Positions 26,410 to 35,876 are shown, counted from the stretch's first letter. The stretch is DNA of 64,000 bases from UBA10649 sp964391765 (GCA_964391765.1 CAYMNG010000001.1:15265-79264); one strand, 5' to 3'. Translations and numbers: made by a program. The notes: generated by a model not told the origin, from the sequence alone.

Positions 26410-26732
26410 CGACGTTCAGCGACGACGAGGTGGACCGGATCTTCCGGGCACTCGCCGACGGGACCCGTCGGGACATCCTGCGGCGCACGATCGGGGCCGA
26501 GTGGTCGGTCACCGAACTCGCGGCGCAGTACGACATGTCGTTCGCTGCGGTGCAGAAGCACGTCGCGGTGCTCGAGTCCGCGCACCTGGTGACCAAACGG
26601 ACCAACGGCCGCGAGCGGCTCGTGCGGACGAAACCAGCCACCATCACGCGCGCGCAGCGTCTGCTCGACGCGTACCAGGACCTGTGGCGCGACCGCGTCG
26701 ACCGCATCGACGCACTGCTGACCGAGGACTGA
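26397..26732 (+). CDS. ArsR-family transcriptional repressor
   Basis: 111 aa from ATG 26397, which lies 8 bases after the -10 box (leaderless). Winged helix: FRALADGTRRDILRRTIGAE, VTELAAQYDMSFAAVQKHVA, VLESAHLVTKRTNGRERLVR. No metal-binding CxC motif is present, so it is the SRPBCC-associated ArsR type rather than a metal sensor. It precedes an AHSA1 protein in the same direction, a very common pair. Confidence 0.88.
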   Translation: MVVDSTFSDDEVDRIFRALADGTRRDILRRTIGAEWSVTELAAQYDMSFAAVQKHVAVLESAHLVTKRTNGRERLVRTKPATITRAQRLLDAYQDLWRDRVDRIDALLTED

Positions 26733-26793
26733 GAACCGGACCCGACAACCGGCGCTCGATCCTGACACCCGTCCCCACCCCGCGGAGGAACCC

Positions 26794-27777
26794 ATGCCCG
26801 TCACCGAGATCACCAGCGATCCCGCCGCCTTGACGATGACGATCCGGGCCGAGTTCGACGCCCCGCTCGAACGCGTATGGGCCACGTTCACGAACCCGCG
26901 CCAACTCGAACGGTTCTGGGGCCCGCCGGGGTGGCCCGCCACGTTCACCGCGTTCGACCTCGCGCCCGGGGGGATCGCCCACTACTTCATGACGTCGCCG
27001 ACCGGGGAGAGGCACCACGGTAGGTGGGAGTTCCTCCGGATCGACGGTCCGAACGGTTTCGAGGTGCTCGACGGCTTCACCGACGCCACCGGCAACCTGC
27101 TGGCCGGGATGCCGGTCATGCGGATGGTGTTCGCGTTCGCGTCGAGCGCCGAGGTGACGCGGTTCGTCGGCGTCACGCACTTCGACTCGCTCGAGGCGCT
27201 CGAGCAGACGATCGCGATGGGGGCCGTCGAGGGCACGCGGATGGCGATGGCCCAACTCGACGCCGTGTTGCAGGACTTGCGCGAGTACGCACTCGGCAAG
27301 GGCACCCGCGTGGAGGTGCTGGACGACGAACACGTGCGCATCACCCGCCTGGTCCGTGGCCCACGTGCCCTCGTGTGGCGGGCGCACACCGAGCCGGACC
27401 TCATCCGGCAGTGGATGCTCGGGCCGGACGGCTGGCGGATGAGCGTGTGCGACGTCGACCTCACGGTGGGCGGGAAGTACCGATTCGCGTGGGAGCCGAT
27501 CGGCGACCACCCCGGGCAGGCCTTCGGCTTCGAGGGCGAACACCTCGTCCTCGACCCGCCGCGGCGCGGCGTATCGACCGAGCGGATGACCGGCACCGAT
27601 CTGCCGGGCACCGTCAACGATCTGCACCTGTACGAGGAGGACGGCGCGACGTTGATCACCGTCCTGATCACCTTCCCGGACGCCACGACCCGCGACCTGG
27701 TCCTCGCCACCGGCATGGTCGACGGGATGGAGGCCAGCTACGCCCGGCTCGAGCGCGAGATCCTCGTGCGCGGGTGA
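26794..27777 (+). CDS. Tandem SRPBCC/AHSA1-domain protein
   Basis: 327 aa from ATG 26794 behind GGAGGA. Two AHSA1-type hydrophobic-pocket domains: residues about 12-160 (IRAEFDAPLERVWATFTNPR ... WGPPGWPATFTAFDLAPGG) and about 175-325 (ITRLVRGPRALVWRAHTEPD ... LIRQWMLGPDGWRMSVCDVD). Such proteins bind small hydrophobic ligands. The upstream ArsR gene probably controls it. The duplication within one chain is worth noting. Confidence 0.85.
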   Translation: MPVTEITSDPAALTMTIRAEFDAPLERVWATFTNPRQLERFWGPPGWPATFTAFDLAPGGIAHYFMTSPTGERHHGRWEFLRIDGPNGFEVLDGFTDATGNLLAGMPVMRMVFAFASSAEVTRFVGVTHFDSLEALEQTIAMGAVEGTRMAMAQLDAVLQDLREYALGKGTRVEVLDDEHVRITRLVRGPRALVWRAHTEPDLIRQWMLGPDGWRMSVCDVDLTVGGKYRFAWEPIGDHPGQAFGFEGEHLVLDPPRRGVSTERMTGTDLPGTVNDLHLYEEDGATLITVLITFPDATTRDLVLATGMVDGMEASYARLEREILVRG

Positions 27778-27826
27778 CCTTTGCCGATCGTCGGGCGACG
27801 ACGCCCGCGCCGAGCGGCAGTCCTGC

Positions 27827-29506
27827 TCAGGACCGGGAACCGGCGGCCGCGTCGATCGCGGTGGTCAACGTCGGGTAGAACCGGTCGTCGGGGAGCGCAC
27901 GTTCCATGCCGTACTGCGCCAGCTTTCGGCGCACCGGGTCCTTCATCTCCGCGAACACCAGGCGGACGCCCCTGCCGTCGAGTTCGGCCGCGAGGTCGTC
28001 GAGCATGTCGCAGGCGGTCGTGTCGACGTCGGTCATCGGCTCGGCCGCGACGACCAGCCAGTCCCCCGCGTCCAGGCCGGCCGCGCGTCGGCGGACCTCG
28101 TCGCGGAACGTCCGCGCGTTCGCGAAGATCAGCGGGGCGTCGAAGCGGTACAGCAGGCAGTGCGGCACCCGGACTGCGGCCGGATAGCTCGCCGTGTCGT
28201 GGTATCCCGGCAGTCCGTCGACCGCGCCGAGTTCGGCTCGGTACGGCCACCAGATGCGGCGAAACACGTTTCCGACCGACATCGCGATCGCCAGGACGAT
28301 CCCAGGAAGAACACCGAGGAGGACGACGCCGAGGAACGCGACGACGGCCAGGATGAACTCGACCCGTCGCTGGGCGAACAGCCGGCGCGTCGCCGGGATG
28401 TCCGCGAGCGACAGCGCGGCCGCGATCACGATGGCCGCGAGCGTCGGCTGCGGCAGGTCGGCCAGCAGGCCGGGCACGAACACCAGCATCAGGCCGATCA
28501 TCACCGCGCCGACGACGCCGGTGATCTGGGATCGCGAACCCGCCCGGTCGGCGACGGCCGTCCGCGATGCGCTCGTACTGACCGGGAACCCCTGGAACAG
28601 ACCCGCCGCGATGTTCGCCGTCCCGATCCCGATCATCTCCCCGTTCCCGTCGACCTCCTCCCCCCGACGATCGGCGAACGACGTCGCGGTGGAGATCGTG
28701 TCGGCCAGCGCGACCAGCGCGATCCCCAGGGCTCCGACAACCAGCAGCGCGAAGTCGGACACTCCGACCAGCGGGATCACGAACCGCGGAAGTCCCTCCG
28801 GGAGAACGCCGATCGTCGACACGCCACGGGTACTCAGATCGAACGCGACACTCACCGCGATAGCCACGACCACGGCCACGAGGACGGCGGGGATCTTGGG
28901 CAGCACCTTCCCGAGCAGGAGCAGCACAGCCAGCGACAGGACGCCCACGCCCACGGCCGCGGGAACCGCCTGCCCGGCCCCGATCGCCTGGACGACCCCG
29001 ACGACCTCGCCGACGAACCCGCCCGCGTCGACGGAGAATCCGAGCAGTTTGGGCACTTGGCTGACGAGGATCGTCAGCGCGAGGCCGTTCATGTAGCCGA
29101 GGATCGTCGGCTTGGACAGCAGGTCGGCGACGAAGCCGAGCCGGCCCATGCCGGCGATCACCATCACCGCACCGGTGAGGATCGACAGGGCCGACGCGAG
29201 GACGACCGCCCGGACCGGGTCGCCGCCGGCCGACGCCAGCGGCAGGATCGTCGCCGCGATCATCGGCCCCAGCGAGGAGTCCGGACCCAGCACGAGCACC
29301 TTCGACGGGCCGACGAGCGCGTACCCGAGCAGGCACAGGATCGAGGTGTACAAGCCAGTCACCGCGGGCAGGCCCGCGAGTTCGGCGTACGCCATGCCCT
29401 GCGGGACCAGCAGTGCGGACAGGACCAGTCCGGCCATCACGTCCCTGGGCACGGCGCCGGCGCGATAGCCCCGAAGCGACGGCACGAGCCACGGCACGCC
29501 GGTCAC
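27827..29506 (-). CDS. SulP-family anion transporter with STAS domain
   Basis: 559 aa from GTG 29506, overlapping the PAP2 stop (GTGA). About 11-12 membrane segments with SulP signatures (MAGLVLSALLVPQGMAYAEL, SSLGPMIAATILPLASAGGD, FPVSTSASRTAVADRAG). A C-terminal STAS domain (about 430-545) includes FDAPLIFANARTFRDEVRRR and EPMTDVDTTACDMLDDLAAE. Transports sulfate, bicarbonate or a dicarboxylate across the membrane; the substrate cannot be told from sequence. Confidence 0.9.
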   Translation of the reverse strand: MTGVPWLVPSLRGYRAGAVPRDVMAGLVLSALLVPQGMAYAELAGLPAVTGLYTSILCLLGYALVGPSKVLVLGPDSSLGPMIAATILPLASAGGDPVRAVVLASALSILTGAVMVIAGMGRLGFVADLLSKPTILGYMNGLALTILVSQVPKLLGFSVDAGGFVGEVVGVVQAIGAGQAVPAAVGVGVLSLAVLLLLGKVLPKIPAVLVAVVVAIAVSVAFDLSTRGVSTIGVLPEGLPRFVIPLVGVSDFALLVVGALGIALVALADTISTATSFADRRGEEVDGNGEMIGIGTANIAAGLFQGFPVSTSASRTAVADRAGSRSQITGVVGAVMIGLMLVFVPGLLADLPQPTLAAIVIAAALSLADIPATRRLFAQRRVEFILAVVAFLGVVLLGVLPGIVLAIAMSVGNVFRRIWWPYRAELGAVDGLPGYHDTASYPAAVRVPHCLLYRFDAPLIFANARTFRDEVRRRAAGLDAGDWLVVAAEPMTDVDTTACDMLDDLAAELDGRGVRLVFAEMKDPVRRKLAQYGMERALPDDRFYPTLTTAIDAAAGSRS

Positions 29507-30090
29507 GCGCGGACCCAGCGCCGCAGGCGCGCACTGCGACCCACGATCACGCCGACGACTCGCGGGCCGACCTCGCCCGCGGTGATCCCGATGAGGGATC
29601 CGACAACGACGTCACCGGGGAAGTGCACGCCGGTATGCACCCGGGAGTACGCGACGGCGGCGGCGGCCAGCCGCACCGGGACGCCCAGCGCCGGCGCGGT
29701 CGCGCTGACCCCCTCGGCGAAGGCGAATGCGGACGCGGAGTGCCCGGACGGGAAGGACGTCGACCGCGGCATCGGCACGTGACGTTCGTCCGGTACCGCG
29801 CTCGCCGCTCGATCCGGCCGTCTCCGTCGGGCCAGGTGCTTGGCCCCCTGGTTGACCGAGAGCGACGCCAGCGCGACCGACGCGATCCCGTTCAGCGCGG
29901 CCCGCCGACCCGTCGACCCGCCGGCCACGGCGAGGACCGCCGCGGTGCCGAACCACAGGACCGACTTGTCCGAGATCCGCGACAGCCGCCGGAAGGCGTG
30001 ATCGAGGGACGGGGTGTCGACCGTCGCGATCGCGTCGTACACGGCCCGATCCAGGCGCGACAACTCGCCCAGGACGGCACGAGTCACCAT
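29503..30090 (-). CDS. PAP2-family membrane phosphatase
   Basis: 195 aa from ATG 30090. The three phosphatase motifs are KHLARRRRP, PSGHSAS and SRVHTGVHFPGD, set among membrane helices. Family members remove phosphate from phosphatidate, prenyl diphosphates or similar lipids. It lies divergent from a diacylglycerol-kinase-like gene, making a plausible opposing pair. Confidence 0.85.
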   Translation of the reverse strand: MVTRAVLGELSRLDRAVYDAIATVDTPSLDHAFRRLSRISDKSVLWFGTAAVLAVAGGSTGRRAALNGIASVALASLSVNQGAKHLARRRRPDRAASAVPDERHVPMPRSTSFPSGHSASAFAFAEGVSATAPALGVPVRLAAAAVAYSRVHTGVHFPGDVVVGSLIGITAGEVGPRVVGVIVGRSARLRRWVRA

Positions 30091-30241
30091 GTTGCCGCGA
30101 CCCGCCCGACCGCGACCCGCCCGACCGTGCGCCGTGCCCGAGCCTGGACCACGCCGACCTCCTTCCGGCGGCAGTCTGCCCCGGTGCCGCCGCGATGGCG
30201 AGACAATGCCGACATTGCCCGATCGACCGCTGGGAGGCGCG

Positions 30242-31645
30242 GTGACGTCCGATCCGCCGTTTCGACCCGTCGCGTCGGCAGGCCCACCCCGCCCAACCCG
30301 GCCGTCGGCGCGCCGCCGGCTCCTCGCGTGGGTGGCGCTGGTGTCGCTGGCCGTGGCCACGGTCGTCGTCGTCGCCGTCCTCGTCCGGACGCCGATCCTC
30401 CTGATCGGTGCGCTGGCCGGACTCGCCCTGCTCGTCGCCGCTGCGTGGTGGGTCGTCACCGAGCCCGGTTGGCGCCGGTGGGCCGGGGTCGCCGGGATCG
30501 CCGCGGGGCTCGCCGTGATCGGCGCGTCGATCCTGCAGGCCCGCTCACCGTCCGGTGACGAGGCCGTCGAGATCCTCGTCGTCGCGCTGGCGTTGACGAT
30601 CGCGGTCGTGACCGCCCGCGTCGCGCTGGTCCCGGATCTGCGTGCGATGGACCGGTATCCGTCCTTGCGGCCACGGCACCCGGTGCTGATCTGCAACCTG
30701 AGGTCCGGCGGCGGCAAGGTCGAGCGGTTCGGCCTGATCGCCCTCGCCCGTGGGATGGGCGTCGACGTCGTGGTGCTCGAACCGGGTTCGGACCTGCGCG
30801 CCCTCGCGCAGGAGGCCGTCGCGCGTGGCGCCGACTGCCTGGGGATGGCCGGCGGCGACGGCAGCCAGGCGCTCGTCGCGTCGGTCGCGGTCGAGCACCA
30901 CCTGCCGTTCGTCGTGGTCCCCGCAGGAACCCGGAACCACTTCGCGCTCGACCTCGGTCTCGATCGCGACGAACCCCGGGCGACCTTGGCTGCCTTCTAC
31001 GACGGTGTCGTGCGCGAGGTGGACTACGCGACCGTAGGCGACCGGCTCTTCGTCAACAACGTGTCGCTCGGCGTCTACGCCTCCGTGGTCGAGGCGGACG
31101 GCTACCGCGAGGCCAAGGTCGAGACGTCGATGTCGCGGCTGCCCGAGCTCCTCGGTCGCCAGGCGGATCCGTTCGACCTGCAGTTCACGACCCCGGACGG
31201 CACGTCCGTCGACGGGGCGTTCCTCGTCCTCGTGTCGAACAACCCGTACGTACTGGGCCCCGCGCTCGACGTCGCCCAACGCCGGGTCGTGGACTCCGGC
31301 CGGCTCGGCGTGTTCGCCGTCACCGCCCGGACCGGGGCCGAGGCGTCGGCGATGGTCACGCGCGCCGTCCTCGGACTCGGTGCCCGCGACCGGCACCTGT
31401 TCGACTTCGCGACGGCCCGGTTCAAGGTCCGATCGCGGGCCGGCACGCTGTGGGCGGGCGTCGACGGCGAGTCGCTCGAACTGCCCACCCCGTTGGAGTT
31501 CGCGATCCACCCGCGTGGGCTGCGCGTCCTGGTCCCGCGGGACAGCGTCGGCCGGGCCGAACGCCGGCGCGCCCGGGGGCTGCACCTGCGTGCGCTCGGT
31601 GCCGTCGCCCTGGGCCGTGCCGGTCGGTCAGCGGCCGACTCCTGA
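30242..31645 (+). CDS. Diacylglycerol kinase catalytic-domain protein with N-terminal membrane helices
   Basis: 467 aa from GTG 30242 behind GGGAGG. Three or four membrane helices lie within residues about 25-125. The DAGK catalytic domain (about 145-440) has PVLICNLRSGGGKVERFGL and LGMAGGDGSQALVASVAVEH (the GGDG nucleotide loop), then VVVPAGTRNHFALDLGLDRD. It would phosphorylate a lipid substrate at the membrane. Its last 18 bases overlap the convergent TetR gene. Confidence 0.85.
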   Translation: MTSDPPFRPVASAGPPRPTRPSARRRLLAWVALVSLAVATVVVVAVLVRTPILLIGALAGLALLVAAAWWVVTEPGWRRWAGVAGIAAGLAVIGASILQARSPSGDEAVEILVVALALTIAVVTARVALVPDLRAMDRYPSLRPRHPVLICNLRSGGGKVERFGLIALARGMGVDVVVLEPGSDLRALAQEAVARGADCLGMAGGDGSQALVASVAVEHHLPFVVVPAGTRNHFALDLGLDRDEPRATLAAFYDGVVREVDYATVGDRLFVNNVSLGVYASVVEADGYREAKVETSMSRLPELLGRQADPFDLQFTTPDGTSVDGAFLVLVSNNPYVLGPALDVAQRRVVDSGRLGVFAVTARTGAEASAMVTRAVLGLGARDRHLFDFATARFKVRSRAGTLWAGVDGESLELPTPLEFAIHPRGLRVLVPRDSVGRAERRRARGLHLRALGAVALGRAGRSAADS

Positions 31646-32299
31646 GCGCGCGGGGTCGACCGGCGCCGGCGCGAGCGGGCGATGGGGTGCGGGGGTGAGG
31701 TCGGTCGCGCCCATGCGCTGGTGAACGGCGGTGAGTTCGTCGTGCAGGTCGGCGAGGGACTCCCCCTGCAGGTCCGCCGCGGCGACCAGGTAGGGCTCGA
31801 ACAGTCGCCACCCGAGAGCACTTCCGACGATCTGCGCGGCACGGATGCGCGCCGCGCGCGGCTCGAGCCCGCTGTACTCGCCGATCACGTCGACCATCGC
31901 CCGCACCGGGTTCGCGCCGCCCAGCGCGGTGGCGACGTCCTGGTCGGTCAGCATCCAGTGGGCGAGGATCGCCAACCACTGCCCGAGCGCGGAGTCGCGG
32001 TCGAACGTGTGCTGTTGGCGTGGTCGGCTGACGATGTCCCGCGCGACGTTGGACGCGAGATCGTCGAACACGGCTGTGATCAGCGTCTCGCGCGACCCGA
32101 CATAGCGGTTGATGAGCGACACGTGGACGTCGGCGGCGGCGGCGATGTCGCGCAGCGACACCTGCGCGACCCCGCTCCGGGCGAACAGCACGGCCGCCGT
32201 GTCGAGGACGGCCCGGCGAACCTCGGCCGGCCCGGCGGGCCGCCCCGGCGCCCGCTTGGGACCCGGTCGGGCTGGTGGCTTTCGTGCCCCCTCGGTCAC
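31628..32299 (-). CDS. TetR-family transcriptional regulator
   Basis: 223 aa from GTG 32299. A basic N-terminal tail precedes the TetR helix-turn-helix (AVLDTAAVLFARSGVAQVSL, RDIAAAADVHVSLINRYVGS); the C-terminal domain is unclassified. It is divergent from the DUF1269-SHOCT-DUF2252 genes and probably regulates itself or them through the shared intergenic region. Confidence 0.85.
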   Translation of the reverse strand: MTEGARKPPARPGPKRAPGRPAGPAEVRRAVLDTAAVLFARSGVAQVSLRDIAAAADVHVSLINRYVGSRETLITAVFDDLASNVARDIVSRPRQQHTFDRDSALGQWLAILAHWMLTDQDVATALGGANPVRAMVDVIGEYSGLEPRAARIRAAQIVGSALGWRLFEPYLVAAADLQGESLADLHDELTAVHQRMGATDLTPAPHRPLAPAPVDPARSGVGR

Positions 32300-32346
32300 G
32301 GGAACCACCCTGCCACCACGCCGTCGCGCAACATCGGTCGAGGGGC

Positions 32347-32380
32347 TGGACAGCAATAGTCAACGGGCGTATACATTGAC
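32347..32380 (+). promoter_or_regulatory. Promoter and possible TetR operator for the stress operon
   Basis: TGGACA (32347-32352), 17 bases, TATACA (32370-32375), close to the vegetative sigma consensus. GTCAA (32359-32363) and TTGAC (32376-32380) form an inverted repeat straddling the -10 box, a plausible site for the divergent TetR protein. Confidence 0.6.
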
Positions 32381-32449
32381 CGGCGGCGGGACGCACCCAG
32401 CGGCCGCGCCACCCAGCACGTTCACGATGAACCACGACAAGGAGAACAC

Positions 32450-33046
32450 ATGTCACAAGACGCCGGCCAACCCGACGCATCGGGCGCCGACCTGACCGTT
32501 GACGCGGTCGCCGTGACCGACGGGGCGTACGCCCTGATCGTCGCCGACTTCAACGACACCGCCGCCGCGATGGAGGCGTACGAGTTGCTGAAGTCCGTCG
32601 AGGACGGTCGCACGGTCGAGATCGAAGCCGCCGTCGTCGTGATGAAGGACGCCGACGGGAACCTTCAGGTGCAGAAGTCGACCGACCACAGCACCCGCCG
32701 CGGGCTGGGGTGGGGACTGGTGGGCGGTGTCGTGCTCGGGGTCATCTTCCCGCCGTCGATCCTCGCCAGCGCGGCCGTGCTCGGCGCCGGTGGCGCAGCG
32801 GTCGGCAAGGCCCGCGAGATCCACCACAAGAACCAGTTGGCCGACCAGTTGCAGGACGCGATCGCTCCGGGCCACTCCGGGCTCATCGCGTTGGTGTCCG
32901 ATCCGCGGGCCGTGGAGATCCGCAAGGCGCTGGAGAAGGCGAACCGCGTCGTCGAGTCGGCGATCGACAAGGCCGTCGCCGACGACCTGAAGGCCGCCGC
33001 CAAGGAAGCCGACGACGCGGCGAAGGCCGCCAAGCACGCGGACTGA
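32450..33046 (+). CDS. DUF1269-family membrane-associated protein
   Basis: 198 aa from ATG 32450 with AAGGAGA upstream. DUF1269 features: ALIVADFNDTAAAMEAYELL, VEIEAAVVVMKDADGNLQVQ, and a glycine-rich hydrophobic centre (GLGWGLVGGVVLGVIFPPSI). The C-terminus is a helical Ala/Lys/Asp tail. Usually linked with stress or membrane homeostasis. First gene of a three-gene operon. Confidence 0.8.
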   Translation: MSQDAGQPDASGADLTVDAVAVTDGAYALIVADFNDTAAAMEAYELLKSVEDGRTVEIEAAVVVMKDADGNLQVQKSTDHSTRRGLGWGLVGGVVLGVIFPPSILASAAVLGAGGAAVGKAREIHHKNQLADQLQDAIAPGHSGLIALVSDPRAVEIRKALEKANRVVESAIDKAVADDLKAAAKEADDAAKAAKHAD

Positions 33047-33061
33047 CGGGAGCGCCACGAG

Positions 33062-33448
33062 ATGTTCAACGACAACGGGTCCTTCCTGCTGGCCCTGTTC
33101 GAGTTCTTCCTGTTCTTCGCCTGGTTCATGTGCCTGTTCTGGGTCTTCGGCGACATCTTCCGCAGCAAGGACCTCGGCGGCGTCGCCAAGACGTTGTGGG
33201 TGCTGTTCATCATCTTCACCGTCTGGCTCGGACTGCTCGTGTACGTCATCGCCCGCGGTGGCGGCATGCAGAAGCGTCAGTTCGAGCAGGCCCGCGAACT
33301 GCAGGCCGCGCAGGCGGAGTACATCCAGTCCGTCGCGGCGACCGGCGCGTCCGCAACCGACCAGATCTCCTCGGCGAAGTCGCTGCTGGACTCCGGCGCG
33401 ATCACCCAGGAGGAGTTCACCGCGTTGAAGAGCAAGGTCCTCGCCTGA
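33062..33448 (+). CDS. SHOCT-domain membrane protein
   Basis: 128 aa from ATG 33062. Two membrane helices (LALFEFFLFFAWFMCLFWVF; LWVLFIIFTVWLGLLVYVIA) in a PLDc_N-like arrangement are followed by a charged helix and a C-terminal SHOCT motif (SSAKSLLDSGAITQEEFTAL, KSKVLA). Lies 15 bases after the DUF1269 gene. Confidence 0.85.
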   Translation: MFNDNGSFLLALFEFFLFFAWFMCLFWVFGDIFRSKDLGGVAKTLWVLFIIFTVWLGLLVYVIARGGGMQKRQFEQARELQAAQAEYIQSVAATGASATDQISSAKSLLDSGAITQEEFTALKSKVLA

Positions 33449-33467
33449 CCGAGAGAACGGAGCGGAC

Positions 33468-34925
33468 ATGGCCAAGGGCAAGGTGAGCAGCGTCCGTCCC
33501 ATCGCGCCGGCCCGCCGCCGCAAGGAATCCGTCGCACAGTCCGAAGCGGCCCTGTCGCGGGCGGCGACCGGCAAGGCCGCCCGCGACGCGGTGCCGCTGG
33601 AGGACCACGCGGTGTTCGCGCCGACCGGCCTGCGCGCGGACCCGGTAGAACTCCTCGGCCGGCAAGGACCCTCGCGGGTGGCGGACCTCCTGCCCATCCG
33701 GTACGGACGAATGGTCTCGTCGCCGTTCGCGTTCTACCGCGGCGCCGCGCTGGTGATGGCCGCCGACCTGGCAACGACCCCAACCTCCGGTCTGCGCGTA
33801 CAGCTGTGCGGTGACGCCCACCTGTCCAACTTCGGCCTCTACGCATCGCCGGAGCGGCGTCTCGTGTTCGACGTCAACGATTTCGACGAGACTCTCCCCG
33901 GGCCGTTCGAGTGGGACGTCAAGCGACTGGCTGCGAGCCTCGAGATCGCGGCTCGCAGCCAGTCGTTCACGGACAAGGAACGGCGGTCGATCGTCGTCGG
34001 CGCGGTTCGCTACTACCGGGAGTCCATGCGGGCTTTCGCGCAGATGACGAACCTGGCCGTGTGGTACGCCCACCTGGAGGCCGACGACCTCATGACCCGA
34101 CTCCGCGCGGCCGCTCCGGCCAAGCGGTTGCGCTCGACCGAGATGCTGATCGCCTCGGCGAAGACCAAAGACAGCATGCAGGCTTTCCGCAAGCTCACCC
34201 ACGACGTCGACGGTGACCGGCGGATCATCTCCGACCCACCGTTGATCGTCCCCGTGGAGGAGCTGTTCCCCGGCCAGCAGGGCCAGGTGCTGCAGGACGA
34301 GATGGCCGACCTGCTCGCCGCATACCGCGCGAGCCTGGTGTCGGATCGCAAGCACCTGTTCGACCAGTTCCGGTTCGTGCACATGGCACGGAAGGTGGTC
34401 GGGGTCGGCAGCGTCGGAACCCGCGCGTGGATCCTGCTCTTCGAGGGCCTCGACGGTGGCGATCCGCTGTTCTTGCAGGCCAAGGAGGCGCAGTCCTCGG
34501 TCCTCGAGCAGTACCTTGGCGTCAGCGAGTACACCAACCACGCCGAGCGCGTCGTGTCCGGTCAACGCCTCATGCAAGCCTCGAGCGACATCTTCCTGGG
34601 CTGGCAGCGGACCAACGGTCTCGATGGCGTGGACCGCGACTACTACGTCCGACAGCTGCGCGACTGGAAGGGATCCGCCGAGATCGAAGGGTCCGTCCCC
34701 TCCGGCATGGCCGTTTACGGGGAGGTGTGCGGGTGGACGCTCGCCCGCGCCCACGCACGATCCGGGGACCGCGTCGCCATCGCCGCGTACCTCGGCAAGC
34801 GCGACAGGTTCGATCGCGCCGTCGCCGACTTCGCCACCGACTACGCCGACCAGAACGACAAGGACCATGCCGCACTGCGGGCCGCGATCGACGAAGGCCG
34901 GGTCGCTGCGACCGAGGGCGTGTGA
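33468..34925 (+). CDS. DUF2252 family protein
   Basis: 485 aa from ATG 33468. Hallmarks are PIRYGRMVSSPFAFYRGAAL, LCGDAHLSNFGLYASPERRL, DVNDFDETLPGPFEWDVKRL and, near the end, YADQNDKDHAALRAAIDEGR. The GDAHxxNFG and DxNDFD elements resemble the catalytic loop and metal-binding motif of protein-kinase-like phosphotransferases. Substrate unknown. Third gene of the operon, 19 bases after the SHOCT gene. Confidence 0.88.
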   Translation: MAKGKVSSVRPIAPARRRKESVAQSEAALSRAATGKAARDAVPLEDHAVFAPTGLRADPVELLGRQGPSRVADLLPIRYGRMVSSPFAFYRGAALVMAADLATTPTSGLRVQLCGDAHLSNFGLYASPERRLVFDVNDFDETLPGPFEWDVKRLAASLEIAARSQSFTDKERRSIVVGAVRYYRESMRAFAQMTNLAVWYAHLEADDLMTRLRAAAPAKRLRSTEMLIASAKTKDSMQAFRKLTHDVDGDRRIISDPPLIVPVEELFPGQQGQVLQDEMADLLAAYRASLVSDRKHLFDQFRFVHMARKVVGVGSVGTRAWILLFEGLDGGDPLFLQAKEAQSSVLEQYLGVSEYTNHAERVVSGQRLMQASSDIFLGWQRTNGLDGVDRDYYVRQLRDWKGSAEIEGSVPSGMAVYGEVCGWTLARAHARSGDRVAIAAYLGKRDRFDRAVADFATDYADQNDKDHAALRAAIDEGRVAATEGV

Positions 34926-34935
34926 TCCCCTGCGG

Positions 34936-35598
34936 TCACAGGACGTTGACCGCGCGCGCCACGACCAGCCCGATCAGGGTCAGCGACACACCGGCCTCGA
35001 GCATCATCGTCAACTTCGACCAATGCCGGATCGCCGCGACGTCCGTGGGGCTGAACGCGGTCGCGGTGTTGAACGACAGCGCGAAGTAGTCGACGAACTG
35101 CGGGAACCACCCGTCCTCGTCGGGCCGAAGGTCCTCTTCGGGGAAGTGCCAGGCCGGCGCGACCGCCCGCTCGCCACGCGCCCGCACCGCCGGGCCGCCC
35201 CGGTCCAGGTGCCAGTACCACAGCGCGAACGCGATGACGATCGTCAGCCATACGACCACGCCGATGGTCAGCAGCTGTCCCGGGCTGGCGAACGGCGCGC
35301 CCGTGAGCAGACCGACGACCAGGCGCACGGCCGACACCATCGCCGCTACGGTCACGGTGAGGATCAGGACTCCGGTCACGACCCGAAGCCACCGGTTCTG
35401 CCGATCGATGCGCCCGGGATCGCCGACTATGAGGACGCCGAGGAGTACGACCAGGAGCACCGGATAGGCGAACCGAGTTCCCACCGACCACTGGAAGGTC
35501 GAGGGGATGAACAGGTAGAGGACGCCGGTCGTCAGGACGCCCAGCGCCATGGGCAGGCGCGGTTCACCCTGTCGATCGGTCCTGCCGTCGTCGTTCAC
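34936..35598 (-). CDS. DUF1345/ion-channel-like membrane protein
   Basis: 220 aa from GTG 35598, preceded by TACAGT on the minus strand six bases away (leaderless). Five membrane helices and a pore-like segment, DYFALSFNTATAFSPTDVAA, which resembles the K+ channel pore region but lacks the TVGYG filter. Typical of DUF1345-like proteins. Divergent from the Kdp potassium pump genes, though a link is only suggestive. Confidence 0.7.
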   Translation of the reverse strand: MNDDGRTDRQGEPRLPMALGVLTTGVLYLFIPSTFQWSVGTRFAYPVLLVVLLGVLIVGDPGRIDRQNRWLRVVTGVLILTVTVAAMVSAVRLVVGLLTGAPFASPGQLLTIGVVVWLTIVIAFALWYWHLDRGGPAVRARGERAVAPAWHFPEEDLRPDEDGWFPQFVDYFALSFNTATAFSPTDVAAIRHWSKLTMMLEAGVSLTLIGLVVARAVNVL

Positions 35599-35801
35599 AC
35601 CTGGACTGTAGAACGCACCGTGCGGGCGCGCGGAGGTACGCATGCAGGTCGTCCGCATGCCGCCCGCGGTCTTCGTGCGCCGGCCGATTCCTGACGATAC
35701 GTCCCGATACGGGTACCACAGGTTCGCCGACCGCCGCGTGGCCGGGGCGCATCGCACATCGATCGAGCGTGGCGAGACCCGGCAACCTGACCTAGAGCGC
35801 G

Positions 35802-35838
35802 TCAAGGCTGCATCAAGATCCGTCAATCCCCGATCAAG
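35802..35838 (+). promoter_or_regulatory. Candidate KdpE operator (four TCAA(G) direct repeats)
   Basis: TCAAG at 35802, TCAAG at 35813, TCAAT at 35823 and TCAAG at 35834 recur every 10-11 bases, so they lie on one face of the helix. This is how OmpR-family response regulators bind. The block ends 38 bases before kdpF. Confidence 0.6.
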
Positions 35839-35876
35839 GTCCGAGATTTCGCGCCGACCAGTGGTGCGGTGAGGCC

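Noticed and set aside
34936..35598. Potassium channel upstream of kdp
   Set aside because: The pore-like segment lacks the TVGYG filter, so channel function is not claimed.
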